Origin: Paenibacillus pasadenensis DSM 19293
GTDB taxonomy: Bacteria > Bacillota > Bacilli > Paenibacillales > Paenibacillaceae
Length of the DNA: 64,000 nucleotides
Direction of reading: 5' to 3'
NCBI RefSeq assembly: GCF_000422485.1
Contig: NZ_AULW01000039.1
Location: 62,001-126,000, forward strand
The notes under the pieces were generated by a model. It did no database searches, was not told the origin of the DNA, and saw nothing but the letters and a program-made list of their open reading frames with translations. Made by a program: the position numbers and the translations under genes. Positions 17,445-25,844 of the stretch are shown in pieces; position 1 is the stretch's first letter, and each line of letters opens with the position of its first letter.

Positions 17445-19265
17445 ATGGAGAGAAACGGATCGGAAGGGCAAAGGGGAACGGCAAGGGAGCAAGGAACGGC
17501 GGCGGGAGGCCGCGCGCCGGCATTCTCCGCGCTGGAGCGGGAGCGGCTGCTGTCGCGGCTGCAGGACGAGACCTGGGACCTGCTCGTCATCGGCGGCGGC
17601 ATCACGGGGGCCGGCATCGCGCTCGATGCCGCGTCGCGGGGGCTCAAGACGGCGCTCGTGGAGATGCAGGACTTCGCCGCCGGCACGTCGAGCCGCTCGA
17701 CGAAGCTCGTGCACGGCGGGCTCCGCTATCTCAAGCAGCTGGAGGTGCGGATGGTCGCCGAGGTCGGGCGCGAGCGGGCGATCGTGTACGAGAACGGCCC
17801 GCATGTGACCGTGCCGGAGCGCATGCTGCTGCCGATCTACCGGGGCGGCACGTTCGGCCGCTGGTCGACCTCGCTCGGCCTCGCGCTGTACGACCGGCTC
17901 GCCGGCGTCAAGCTGCGGGAGCGGCGGCGTATGCTCGGCGCGGAGGCGACGGCGGAGCTGGAGCCGCTGCTGCGGCGGGACGGACTGCTCGGCGGAGGCA
18001 GCTATGTCGAGTACCGCACCGACGACGCACGGCTGACGATCGAGGTCGCCAAAAAGGCGGCGGAGCTCGGCGCCTGCGCCGTCAACTACGTCAAGGCCGA
18101 GGGGCTGCTGTACGACGGCGGCGTTGACGGCATCGGCGCTGAAGGCAGCGGAGCGCGGTCTGCCGGCGCCGCTGCGTCCAGAAGCGGCTCGGCATCCGCG
18201 GGCTCGGCGGCCCGGGGCCGGCTGAGCGGCATCCGCGCGGTCGACCGGCTCGGCGGCGGCGCCTTCGACGTGCGCGCACGCGTCATCGTGAACGCCGCCG
18301 GACCTTGGGTGGACGGCATCCGCGAGCTGGACGGCTCGCGGCAGGGCAAGACGCTGCGGCTGACCAAGGGCGTGCATCTCGTCTTCGACGGCGCGCGCTT
18401 CCCGCTGCGCCAGGCGGTCTATTTCGACACGCCGGACGGCCGCATGATGTTCGCGATTCCGCGCGACGGCAAGACGTACGTCGGCACGACCGACACGGAC
18501 TACGAGGGCGATCCGATCCATCCCCGCATGACGGAGGAGGACCGGCGCTACATCGTCGACGCGGCGGCGGCGATGTTCCCGGAGCTGCGGCTGACGGCGG
18601 CCGACGTCGAGTCCAGCTGGGCGGGGCTGCGGCCGCTGATCTTCGAGGAAGGCAAAAATCCGTCCGAGATCTCGCGGCGCGACGAGATCTTCCGCTCCGA
18701 CTCGGGACTGCTCACGATCGCGGGCGGCAAGCTGACCGGCTACCGCAAGATGGCGGAGACGGTGACGGACCTCGTCGTCCGCGAGCTGGAGCGCGCCGGG
18801 CGCGGCCCGTTCGGCCGCAGCCGCACGCGCACGCTGCCCGTCTCCGGCGGCGACGTCGGCGGCTCGGCCGGACTGCCGGCCGCGGTGGAGGCGGCCGCGG
18901 CGCGCGGCATGTCGCTCGGCCTCGCCGAGGAGGACGCGCGGCGCATCGCCGCCCGCTACGGCAGCAACGCCGCCGCGGTGCTGGCGGAGCTGCCGGACGA
19001 GGCGTCCGCGAGCGCAGCCGGGCTGCCGCGCGCGCTGATGGCCGAGCTGCGCTATGCGCTGCGCAGCGAGATGGCGGCGCGGCCGGCGGACTTCCTCGTC
19101 CGCCGCACCGGCCTCTCGCTGTTCGACCGGGCGGCGGCGCTCCGCTGGCGCGAGCCGGTACTGCGCTTCATGGCGCGCGAGCTTGGCTGGACGGACGAGC
19201 AGCTGCGCGCCGGCGCGGCCGACCTCGACCGGGAGCTGGAGAACGCGATCGAGCCCGGACGCTGA
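17445..19265 (+). CDS. glpD: Aerobic glycerol-3-phosphate dehydrogenase
   Basis: A 606-residue FAD enzyme that oxidises glycerol 3-phosphate to dihydroxyacetone phosphate at the membrane and feeds electrons to the quinone pool. The FAD-binding loop is DLLVIGGGITGAGIALD, followed by GTSSRSTKLVHGGLRYL, FAIPRDGKTYVGTTDTDY and the GGKLTGYRKMAE region. It is longer than the Bacillus enzyme (about 555) because of an N-terminal 30-residue extension and an Ala/Ser/Gly-rich insert around residues 228-260. The start is the ATG at 17445 after GAGGA; a frame opening at 17340 would begin inside the leader hairpin and is rejected. Confidence 0.94.
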   Translation: MERNGSEGQRGTAREQGTAAGGRAPAFSALERERLLSRLQDETWDLLVIGGGITGAGIALDAASRGLKTALVEMQDFAAGTSSRSTKLVHGGLRYLKQLEVRMVAEVGRERAIVYENGPHVTVPERMLLPIYRGGTFGRWSTSLGLALYDRLAGVKLRERRRMLGAEATAELEPLLRRDGLLGGGSYVEYRTDDARLTIEVAKKAAELGACAVNYVKAEGLLYDGGVDGIGAEGSGARSAGAAASRSGSASAGSAARGRLSGIRAVDRLGGGAFDVRARVIVNAAGPWVDGIRELDGSRQGKTLRLTKGVHLVFDGARFPLRQAVYFDTPDGRMMFAIPRDGKTYVGTTDTDYEGDPIHPRMTEEDRRYIVDAAAAMFPELRLTAADVESSWAGLRPLIFEEGKNPSEISRRDEIFRSDSGLLTIAGGKLTGYRKMAETVTDLVVRELERAGRGPFGRSRTRTLPVSGGDVGGSAGLPAAVEAAAARGMSLGLAEEDARRIAARYGSNAAAVLAELPDEASASAAGLPRALMAELRYALRSEMAARPADFLVRRTGLSLFDRAAALRWREPVLRFMARELGWTDEQLRAGAADLDRELENAIEPGR

Positions 19266-19403
19266 CCGCCGCCGCTCCGAGGCGGCGCTCCGCAACAGAG
19301 CGTTATTTTTTCCGCAACCGCAGCCGACTGCCGCATGCTCGGCCCCGCTATGCTTGGGAGGAAAGCGATCAAGCGATTCGAACCATCCCAGGAGGGCTGA
19401 CCT

Positions 19404-20570
19404 ATGTTGAACGTTGCGATCATCGGCGCCGGCGCGATCTCCGCCGCGCATATCGAAGGCTATCTGCGCTTCCCGGAGCGCTGCCGCATCGTCGCGATCT
19501 GCGATCTCTATCCCGAGAAGGCGCAAGCCCGAGCCGACCGGTACGGCCTCGACGCAAAAGTCGTCTCCGACTGGCGCGAGCTGGGCGGCATGCACCTCGA
19601 TCTCGTCTCCGTCTGCACGCCGCCGTACACGCATGCCGAGACTGCGATCCACTTCCTGCGCGCGGGCAGCGACGTCCTGATCGAGAAGCCGATGGCCGCT
19701 TCCCTCGAGGAATGCGACCGGATCGCGGACGCGGCGCGGCAAGCGGGACGCCTCGTTTCCGTCGTCGCGCAGAACCGGTTCCGCGATCCGATGATGAAGC
19801 TGAAGTCCGTTCTGGACAGCGGCCTCGCCGGCCGGATCCTGCACGCCCAGGCGGATTCCTATTGGTGGCGGGGGCATAGCTATTACGATCTGTGGTGGCG
19901 CGGGACATGGGAAAAGGAAGGCGGCGGGCCGACGCTCAACCATGCCGTCCACCATATCGACGCGCTGCTCTGGATGCGCGGCCGCCCGAGCGAGGTGATG
20001 GCGTTCATGGGCAACGTCGCCCATGACAATGCCGAGGTCGAGGATCTGTCGATCGCGATGCTCCGCTATCCCGACGGCACGCTCGGCCAGATCGCCAGCT
20101 CGGTCGTCCATCACGGGGAGGAGCAGCAGCTCGTGTTCCAGGGAACGAACGCCCGCGTCTCCGCGCCGTGGAAGGCCGTCGCCTCGACCTCTCGCGCGAA
20201 TGGCTTTCCCGAGCCGAACCGCGAGCTCGAGGAGAAGCTGTGCCGCCATTACGAAAGCCTGCCGAGCCTCGCCCATGAAGGCCATGCGGGCCAGATCGAC
20301 GACGTGCTGAGCGCGATCGAGGCCGGCGTGCAGCCGCTTGTCGGGGCGGAGGACGGCCGGGCGGCGCTGGAGCTGATTACGGCCATCTACAAGTCGGCCG
20401 CTACCGGCGAGGCCGCGCGGCTGCCGCTGCAGCCGGACGATCCGTTCTATACGCGGGAAGGCGTCTTGCGCCATGCGCCTCGTTTTCACAAGAAGAAAAG
20501 CTCCGTCGAGAACTTCGCGGACATCGGCATTACGACCGGCAGTCCGCTCGAGCCGAAGAACGGGCCGTAA
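19404..20570 (+). CDS. Gfo/Idh/MocA-family oxidoreductase
   Basis: A 388-residue NAD(P)-dependent sugar or inositol dehydrogenase. The Rossmann motif is AIIGAGAISAAH, and the catalytic lysine lies in LIEKPMA; the C-terminal half has the alpha/beta domain with GPTLNHAVHHID, where the His is usually catalytic. CCCAGGAGGGCTG supplies a good ribosome site. It stands alone after glpD, separated by 138 bases, and is followed by a terminator. Substrate is unknown; the neighbourhood does not point clearly to glycerol metabolism. The last 35 residues are an extension beyond the usual domain. Confidence 0.9.
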   Translation: MLNVAIIGAGAISAAHIEGYLRFPERCRIVAICDLYPEKAQARADRYGLDAKVVSDWRELGGMHLDLVSVCTPPYTHAETAIHFLRAGSDVLIEKPMAASLEECDRIADAARQAGRLVSVVAQNRFRDPMMKLKSVLDSGLAGRILHAQADSYWWRGHSYYDLWWRGTWEKEGGGPTLNHAVHHIDALLWMRGRPSEVMAFMGNVAHDNAEVEDLSIAMLRYPDGTLGQIASSVVHHGEEQQLVFQGTNARVSAPWKAVASTSRANGFPEPNRELEEKLCRHYESLPSLAHEGHAGQIDDVLSAIEAGVQPLVGAEDGRAALELITAIYKSAATGEAARLPLQPDDPFYTREGVLRHAPRFHKKKSSVENFADIGITTGSPLEPKNGP

Positions 20571-20596
20571 GGCTGCCTTGCGCCCGCACAGACCGC

Positions 20597-20638
20597 AGGC
20601 CGCAGCCCCCAGGCCGCAGCCCCCAGGCCACAGCCCCC
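20597..20638. repeat. Three 14-bp tandem repeats
   Basis: AGGCCGCAGCCCCC is repeated three times head to tail (one base change in the third copy) in the gap between the convergent dehydrogenase and AraC genes. It is a simple minisatellite with no visible function. Confidence 0.85.
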
Positions 20639-20706
20639 AGCTCTCAGATCGCCAAGCGCCCCCCTCTTCCCGGCAGGCGAGGACAGCATTCCTCCATGCC
20701 GCGCAG

Positions 20707-20756
20707 CAAGCCCGGCCTCCGCTTCATGCGGGGGCCAGGCTTGTTCGTCTTTTTTT
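20707..20756 (+). terminator. Rho-independent terminator between convergent genes
   Basis: A 16-bp stem (20707-20722 with 20728-20743) with one mismatch and one G-T pair, loop TTCAT, followed by a run of seven T. It ends transcripts of the 19404 dehydrogenase on the plus strand. Confidence 0.8.
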
Positions 20757-20778
20757 GGGCCGGGCAAGGCGGCTGCGG

Positions 20779-21648
20779 CTAGCGGGAGGCGCGCAAGCGG
20801 TACTGATGCGGCGTCGCGCCCATGCGGGACTTGAACAGCTTGCAGAAATAGGAGGCGTTCGTAAACCCGACCTCCTCCGCGACGAGCGCGACCGGCTTGC
20901 CCGTCGACGTGAGCAGCTTGACCGCCTGGTGCATTCGCCTCGTCGTCATGTACTCGGTGATGCTGATGCCGACCGCCTCCTTGAACAGATGGGACAGATG
21001 ATGGGGAGACAGATGAAGGTCGCGGGCCAGTTCCTCGAGCTGGAACCGCTCGGCATAACGCTGCTCGATCCAGTCGAGGACGCGCTCGGCATGGTGCTGG
21101 CTGCGGGAAGGCAGCGGAGCGGCCGGAGCGGCTTCTTGCCGCCAGGCCTCCTTCAGGCCGCGGAACAGCTGCACGAGAAAAAGCGAGATTTCCTCGAGCT
21201 GCTCGGCTTCCGTCAGGCGGTCGAGCCTTTGCCGCATGTCGCGGAACAGCTCCGCCAATCCCGCTTCCTCGGCTCCATAGAGGCAAGGCGACGGCAGCCG
21301 GCTGTTGGACAACGCGCCATAAAACGCATGCAGGGCGGGCCACGGCTCGAAATAAGCCTCGAACAGCGTCGGCTCGAATATCGCGAGCGAGCGCTCGAAC
21401 CGTCCGCCGTCTCCGTGCTCCAGCTTCAGATGATGGAGCTGGTAGGGCTGGAACACGCACACCATGCCGGGACGGATCGCGTAGCTGACGTTGCCGACGA
21501 TCAGCGTTCCCCGTCCCTCGTGGACGAGCAGCACCTCCATGCCCCGATGCGAGTGGAACGTCTCCGTATGCGGATAGCCGGAGCTGACGCGGCGATAGGC
21601 GAAGTAAAGCGGCGACTCGTTCAAGCCGGTGCCTTCCTCATAGGGCAT
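20779..21648 (-). CDS. AraC-family transcriptional regulator
   Basis: A 289-residue regulator with an N-terminal cupin sensor domain (HSHRGMEVLLVHEGRGTL, about residues 30-110) and a C-terminal pair of helix-turn-helices (about 190-285), where FQLEELARDLHLSPHHLS and EVGFTNASYFCKLFKSRMG are the recognition regions. AGGGAGGAC lies ahead of the ATG. It is encoded on the same strand as, and downstream of, the GH5 mannanase, with a 93-base gap, so it may regulate hemicellulose use. The cupin histidine pattern fits proteins of this family that sense sugars. Inducer unknown. Confidence 0.88.
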   Translation of the reverse strand: MPYEEGTGLNESPLYFAYRRVSSGYPHTETFHSHRGMEVLLVHEGRGTLIVGNVSYAIRPGMVCVFQPYQLHHLKLEHGDGGRFERSLAIFEPTLFEAYFEPWPALHAFYGALSNSRLPSPCLYGAEEAGLAELFRDMRQRLDRLTEAEQLEEISLFLVQLFRGLKEAWRQEAAPAAPLPSRSQHHAERVLDWIEQRYAERFQLEELARDLHLSPHHLSHLFKEAVGISITEYMTTRRMHQAVKLLTSTGKPVALVAEEVGFTNASYFCKLFKSRMGATPHQYRLRASR

Positions 21649-21741
21649 GAAGCGTCCTCCCTTCGGGCGGCCGCTGCCGATGCGGCCTTGCTCTCCTCAT
21701 GATAGCGAGCCGTCCGAAGGGAGGCAAGGGCGGGGCCGGCT

Positions 21742-22737
21742 TCAGTACACGCTTGCCTTCACGCTCGTCTGCTTGATGCCGTTCGCGTTGTTCAAGCCAT
21801 ACACGACCGTATTGCCCCAGTCGGTCAGGCCGCCGCCTGCGCTATGGGCGAGATCGAGGTAGGCGTAGCTCGAGCCGTTGCCGTGCCAGGACCAGGCCGT
21901 CCAGCCGACCTTCTTTTGCTGCGCGTAGCTGAGGATGGTCGGCTCGTCCACGTCGCCGTTCGTATGGTACTGGCCGAATTCGCCGATCGTCAGGCACAGC
22001 CCCTTGTTCAGCACGTTGTCGATGTTCGTCTTGATCGTCTGCGCGTTGCCGCCGGCATACTCGTACATATGGATGGAGAACATCGTGTTGCGCTGCGGAT
22101 CGGCGGCGAGCACGCTTTGGCCGTAATCGCGGATGGAATCCGGATACTGGCCCCAGCCCGCGCTGTCGACCATGAGCGTATGGGTCAGTCCGGCGTTCCG
22201 CAGCTTGGGGATGGCCGCTTTGTAGCCGTTGGCCCAGCCGCTGCCGTTCCAGGTGCCGTACCACTCGTTGGCGATGTTGAGGATGACGTACTTCTCCTGC
22301 CCGATCAGCGCGTTCTTGATCTCGATCCAGTAATTCACCGCCTTGTCCAGCTCGGCGGCGCTGTCGCTGCCGGTCGCGTCATGCACCTCCAGGACGGCGA
22401 CCATCTTATGCTGCTTGAGCAGCGATAGGATGGCGCTTACATTTTGGGCGGTGTCCTTGGTGTACTGGCTGCCGTTGGAAAGGACGACGCGCACCGTATT
22501 GGCTCCGGTCGCGGCGATCGCCGGGATGGCCGTGTTCAAGTCGTTCTTGAACCACGTATGGGCATAGTTCACGCCGCGCATGACGAACGGCTTGCCGTTC
22601 GCGTCGTACAGCGTCGTGCCGCTGACGTAAAATCCGGAGGCGGCATGGGCGGTCCGCTCCAAGCCCGGCATCGCGGCCAGGAGCGTCCAGGCGGTCATCA
22701 AGGCGAGCAGCATCTTAAGCGCTTTCATCTTGTTCAT
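21742..22737 (-). CDS. Secreted GH5-family beta-mannanase
   Basis: A 331-residue endo-acting glycoside hydrolase. The signal peptide (residues 1-32) ends AHA before ASGFYV. The catalytic domain resembles the GH5_8 bacterial mannanases: VNYAHTWF, the acid/base in NIANEWYGTW (Glu158) and the nucleophile in LTIGEFGQYH (Glu253). No carbohydrate-binding module is attached. The start at 22737 follows AAAGGAGAG; the open frame extends 44 codons further upstream but that part lacks a ribosome site. It would cut mannan or glucomannan outside the cell, feeding the transporter and the beta-mannosidase encoded nearby. A possible attenuated leader lies upstream. Confidence 0.9.
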   Translation of the reverse strand: MNKMKALKMLLALMTAWTLLAAMPGLERTAHAASGFYVSGTTLYDANGKPFVMRGVNYAHTWFKNDLNTAIPAIAATGANTVRVVLSNGSQYTKDTAQNVSAILSLLKQHKMVAVLEVHDATGSDSAAELDKAVNYWIEIKNALIGQEKYVILNIANEWYGTWNGSGWANGYKAAIPKLRNAGLTHTLMVDSAGWGQYPDSIRDYGQSVLAADPQRNTMFSIHMYEYAGGNAQTIKTNIDNVLNKGLCLTIGEFGQYHTNGDVDEPTILSYAQQKKVGWTAWSWHGNGSSYAYLDLAHSAGGGLTDWGNTVVYGLNNANGIKQTSVKASVY

Positions 22738-22883
22738 CTTCAATTCTCTCCTTTGCTGGGGGGATAGGTAGAGGATACCACGCCCAGAAAAAGATAAAGA
22801 TGGAATCCGTTTGGATTTCTTGTCTTTGCTTATGGTGTTTGTTTGGCGGCGGTTTGCTTGGCAGACCAAGGCGTCCCCGCTCC

Positions 22884-22915
22884 AAAAAAAAAGCGGCCCG
22901 CGCGAGGCGCGGGCC
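22884..22915 (-). terminator. Minus-strand terminator hairpin in the mannanase leader
   Basis: GGCCCGCGC and GCGCGGGCC form a perfect nine-bp stem with a three-base loop; on the minus strand it is followed by GC and nine T residues. No minus-strand gene ends here. It lies between a candidate promoter at 22987-23015 and the mannanase start, so it may be an attenuator or the end of a small RNA. Confidence 0.75.
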
Positions 22916-22986
22916 TAGAGAGAATATATGAATAAGGGGGGTCTGCTTCTACTATAAAGCCGTTAAATGAAGGCTAGCTGAAGGAA

Positions 22987-23015
22987 AGATTACAAACAGA
23001 TTACAAGATTGTAAA
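22987..23015 (-). promoter_or_regulatory. Candidate minus-strand promoter upstream of the mannanase
   Basis: Read on the minus strand: TTTACA (23015-23010), 17-base spacer, TAATCT (22992-22987). The same stretch contains two GATTACAA direct repeats 12 bases apart, which could be regulator sites. Confidence 0.45.
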
Positions 23016-23121
23016 AAGCTTTCATAGCGAGCCGCCATGCCCGCTGGATGCCGGCAAAAGTCCGTCAGCTGCCGCGGCTTCATGCCGCAGGCGCCGAATG
23101 CGGCTCGCCTTTCCGCCCCCC

Positions 23122-23151
23122 TTGCGTCCCGCGAGCGCCTGCTCCTATAAT
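23122..23151 (+). promoter_or_regulatory. Promoter of the sensor kinase operon
   Basis: TTGCGT at 23122-23127, an 18-base spacer and a perfect TATAAT at 23146-23151. The kinase start lies 53 bases downstream after AAAGGGAG. Confidence 0.6.
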
Positions 23152-23204
23152 GAGTCACGGCTTCACCCTCGAGCCCAAGCCACTTCACGAAAGGGAGATC
23201 CGCT

Positions 23205-24947
23205 ATGAGAACGCGGCTGCGCAACGCCAATACGCTGCGGAACCAGATTCTCGCCGTCTGCGTGCTCGTCATGGCGCTCGTGCTGCTGTTCGTCGGCTTC
23301 TATACGTACAGACGGGTATCGACGGTCATCACAAGCAACGCGGAGCGCCAGCTGCAGCAGACGGCGATTGAGGCGATCGGCCGCTTGGAAACGCTTTACC
23401 GCCAGGTGGACATGCTGTCCAGCCAGGTGATGACCGCTTCCGAGGTGCAGCAGCTGCTGCTGCAGGAGTCCCGCGGCCGCCGGTCGACCCTCGGCCAGCG
23501 GCAGTCGCTGCTCCAGAGCGTGCGCACGCTGCAGGTATATTCCGACGGCATCGCTTCGTTCGACCTGTTCACCCGGGACTGCCGCAGCCTGTCTCCGCTC
23601 GACGAGAGCCGGCTGACCGACCGGCTGCAGCCCGAGCAGATCGGCCTCGCCGATCAGGGCAGAGGGCGGCTGGCGTGGATCGGCGAGGATCCGAGGGACC
23701 CGGCGTATTTCCTCGCCGTCCGCAGCGTGCGGCTGATGGATCATGACTTCGAGAGCGCGGGCTATCTGCTCGTGCGCATCGAGCGCAGCACCTTCGACCT
23801 CGGCGCGGACGAGACGCAGGAGCGCCGCGAATATATGACGCTGCTGGACGGCGAAGGACGCGTCATCAGGTCCGACTACGGCGGCTCGGCGGAAGCGCTG
23901 CCGGACTCGGCTGACCATAAGCTGGACATCGGCGGGGAACCCTATCTGCAGGTCCGCCAGACCTCCCAGCTGACCGGCTGGAAGCTCGTCATCCTGGCGC
24001 CGGTGAAAAGCTTGACGGAAGGCATCGGCGCGCTGCGCACCGCGATCGTCGTCGCGGGAGCGGCCGGCTTCCTGATCTGCCTCGTCTGCTCCTTCTTCCT
24101 GAGCGCGATGATTACGAGGCCGATCCTGCGGCTCATCAAGACGATGCGCGGAGCGCGCCTCGGAGAGCTGCGCCCGAGCCCGGAGATCCACTCGACGGTC
24201 GAGATCAACGAGCTGACCAAGACGTACAACCAGCTCGTCGGCCATATGAACGACCTGATCCAGGTCATCTACGAGAAGGAGCTCATCCGCAGCCGCACCG
24301 AGCTGAAGGCGCTCCAGGCGCAGATCGATCCCCATTTCCTGTACAACACGCTCGAAGCGCTGTTCTGGGCGCTGCAGGACAAGGAAGAGGAGGAGCTCGC
24401 CAATCTCGTCGTCGCCATGTCGGACCTGTTCCGCTATACGATCGGCAGCGAGCACGGCAGCGAGTGGGTGACGCTGCGCGAGGAGCTCGACCATGCCGAG
24501 CGCTACATGCAGCTCATGAAGCTTCGTTTCGGCGACCGCCTCGACTGGAGCCTCTCGGCGCCGCCGGACAGCCTCGAGCTGCGCATGCCGAAGCTGCTGC
24601 TGCAGCCGCTCGTCGAGAACGCGATCCTGCACGGCGTCGGCGCGAGGAAAGGACCCGGCTCCGTCGTGCTGCGGGTGGAGCCGGCGGGCGAGTCCGGGCT
24701 GTGGACGGTGTCCGTCGAGGACGACGGTCCGGGCATGGACGCGGCGCTCGTCCAGGAGCTGGCCGATTCGCTCGGCTCGGGCGGCTTGCCGGGCGGCAGG
24801 GGCAAGGGCAGCGGAATGGCGCTCGCCAACGTGAGCAAGCGGCTGCAGCTATACTACAAGGATCGGCCGACGGGCGGACTGCGCATCGAGAGCAGGCTCG
24901 GCGAAGGCACGACGGTCGGATTCGAGATACCGGGAGGGACAGCATGA
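23205..24947 (+). CDS. YesM-type sensor histidine kinase
   Basis: A 580-residue membrane kinase. Transmembrane helices at about residues 13-36 and 278-304 flank an extracellular sensor domain of roughly 240 residues; a HAMP linker follows (about 305-360). The phosphoacceptor histidine lies in AQIDPHFLYNTLEAL (near residue 376), and the ATP-binding domain has LLLQPLVENAILHG and VEDDGPGMD. This His_kinase/HATPase layout is that of Bacillus YesM and LytS-like proteins. It overlaps its response regulator as ATGA. Position beside a mannanase, a CUT1 transporter and mannosidase suggests it senses oligosaccharides, perhaps through the binding protein. Confidence 0.92.
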   Translation: MRTRLRNANTLRNQILAVCVLVMALVLLFVGFYTYRRVSTVITSNAERQLQQTAIEAIGRLETLYRQVDMLSSQVMTASEVQQLLLQESRGRRSTLGQRQSLLQSVRTLQVYSDGIASFDLFTRDCRSLSPLDESRLTDRLQPEQIGLADQGRGRLAWIGEDPRDPAYFLAVRSVRLMDHDFESAGYLLVRIERSTFDLGADETQERREYMTLLDGEGRVIRSDYGGSAEALPDSADHKLDIGGEPYLQVRQTSQLTGWKLVILAPVKSLTEGIGALRTAIVVAGAAGFLICLVCSFFLSAMITRPILRLIKTMRGARLGELRPSPEIHSTVEINELTKTYNQLVGHMNDLIQVIYEKELIRSRTELKALQAQIDPHFLYNTLEALFWALQDKEEEELANLVVAMSDLFRYTIGSEHGSEWVTLREELDHAERYMQLMKLRFGDRLDWSLSAPPDSLELRMPKLLLQPLVENAILHGVGARKGPGSVVLRVEPAGESGLWTVSVEDDGPGMDAALVQELADSLGSGGLPGGRGKGSGMALANVSKRLQLYYKDRPTGGLRIESRLGEGTTVGFEIPGGTA

Positions 24948-25735
24948 AGAACCGGCTGGCGGTGCTCATCGTCGACGATGAGCCGAGAACGAGGCTAGGA
25001 CTGGCCAAGACGCTGGAAGGCTGGGCGGAGGGACGCTTCGACATCCTCTCCGCCGAGAACGGGGACGAGGCGCTGGAGCTGGCCGCGCAGCGGCCGATCC
25101 ATCTGCTGCTGACCGACATCCGGATGCCGGAGATGAACGGGCTGGAGCTGATCCGCGCCGTCAAGGAGCGGGGCAGCGATCCGGTGACGGTGCTGCTGTC
25201 GGGCTATTCCGAGTTCGACTACGCGCAGGAGGGCATCCGGCTCGGGGTCGTCAACTACCTGCTGAAGCCGGTTACGCGCGCGAAGCTGCTGGAGGCGGCC
25301 CAGCAGGCGCTGGAGATCGCGCTCGAGCGCCGCCGTCTCGGCGCGATGGAGCGGATCGTCGACCTCGGCCTCGCGGAGGTGAAGGAGGAGGACCGGCTCG
25401 TGCCGCAGCCGGTGCAGGACGCGATCCGTTTCATCGAAGAGAACGTGCGGGCGCCGCTGACGCTGCGCGAGGTCGCCGAGCACGTGCATCTGAATCCGAG
25501 CTATTTCAGCTCGCTGTTCAAGGAAAAGGCCGGCATGACGTTCAGCCAGTTCGTCGCCCGCAGCAAGCTCCAGGCCGCCAAGAAGCTGCTGTACTCGACC
25601 GGCCTGCCGGTCGGAGAGATCGCCGAGCAGGTCGGCTACCAGACGGCCAAATATTTCATCACCCTGTTCAAGGAATACGAGGGCATGACGCCGAGCCAGT
25701 ACCGCCGCAGCCTTTCCGAAAACGGGGACACCTGA
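24944..25735 (+). CDS. YesN-type response regulator (receiver plus AraC DNA-binding domain)
   Basis: A compact 263-residue regulator. The receiver domain (about residues 1-125) has the acidic pocket VDDEP, the phosphoacceptor Asp in LLTDIRMPEMNG (residue 56-57) and the conserved Lys in YLLKPV. The C-terminal AraC domain (about 160-262) contains LTLREVAEHVHLNPSYFSS and VGYQTAKYFITLFKEYEG. Many YesN relatives have about 250 extra residues between the two domains; they are absent here, whereas the second pair in this window has the long form. It is likely to activate the transporter genes that start 110 bases downstream. Confidence 0.92.
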   Translation: MKNRLAVLIVDDEPRTRLGLAKTLEGWAEGRFDILSAENGDEALELAAQRPIHLLLTDIRMPEMNGLELIRAVKERGSDPVTVLLSGYSEFDYAQEGIRLGVVNYLLKPVTRAKLLEAAQQALEIALERRRLGAMERIVDLGLAEVKEEDRLVPQPVQDAIRFIEENVRAPLTLREVAEHVHLNPSYFSSLFKEKAGMTFSQFVARSKLQAAKKLLYSTGLPVGEIAEQVGYQTAKYFITLFKEYEGMTPSQYRRSLSENGDT

Positions 25736-25844
25736 AAATAACGGACTTTTCCCTAATCGCCGTTACCTTATTTCAAGCCGGGTAAACCGCTATCATTGGA
25801 AATGTAACCGCTATCCAAGAGCGATGAAGGGGAGGACCACCACC

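Noticed and set aside
22804-22820. Palindrome AATCC-GTTT-GGATT before the mannanase as a regulator site
   Set aside because: Five-bp arms are too short to separate from chance, and no second copy was seen.
22952-23272. 106-residue minus-strand open frame overlapping the kinase start
   Set aside because: It overlaps the promoter and first codons of the sensor kinase, has no ribosome site and resembles no protein family.
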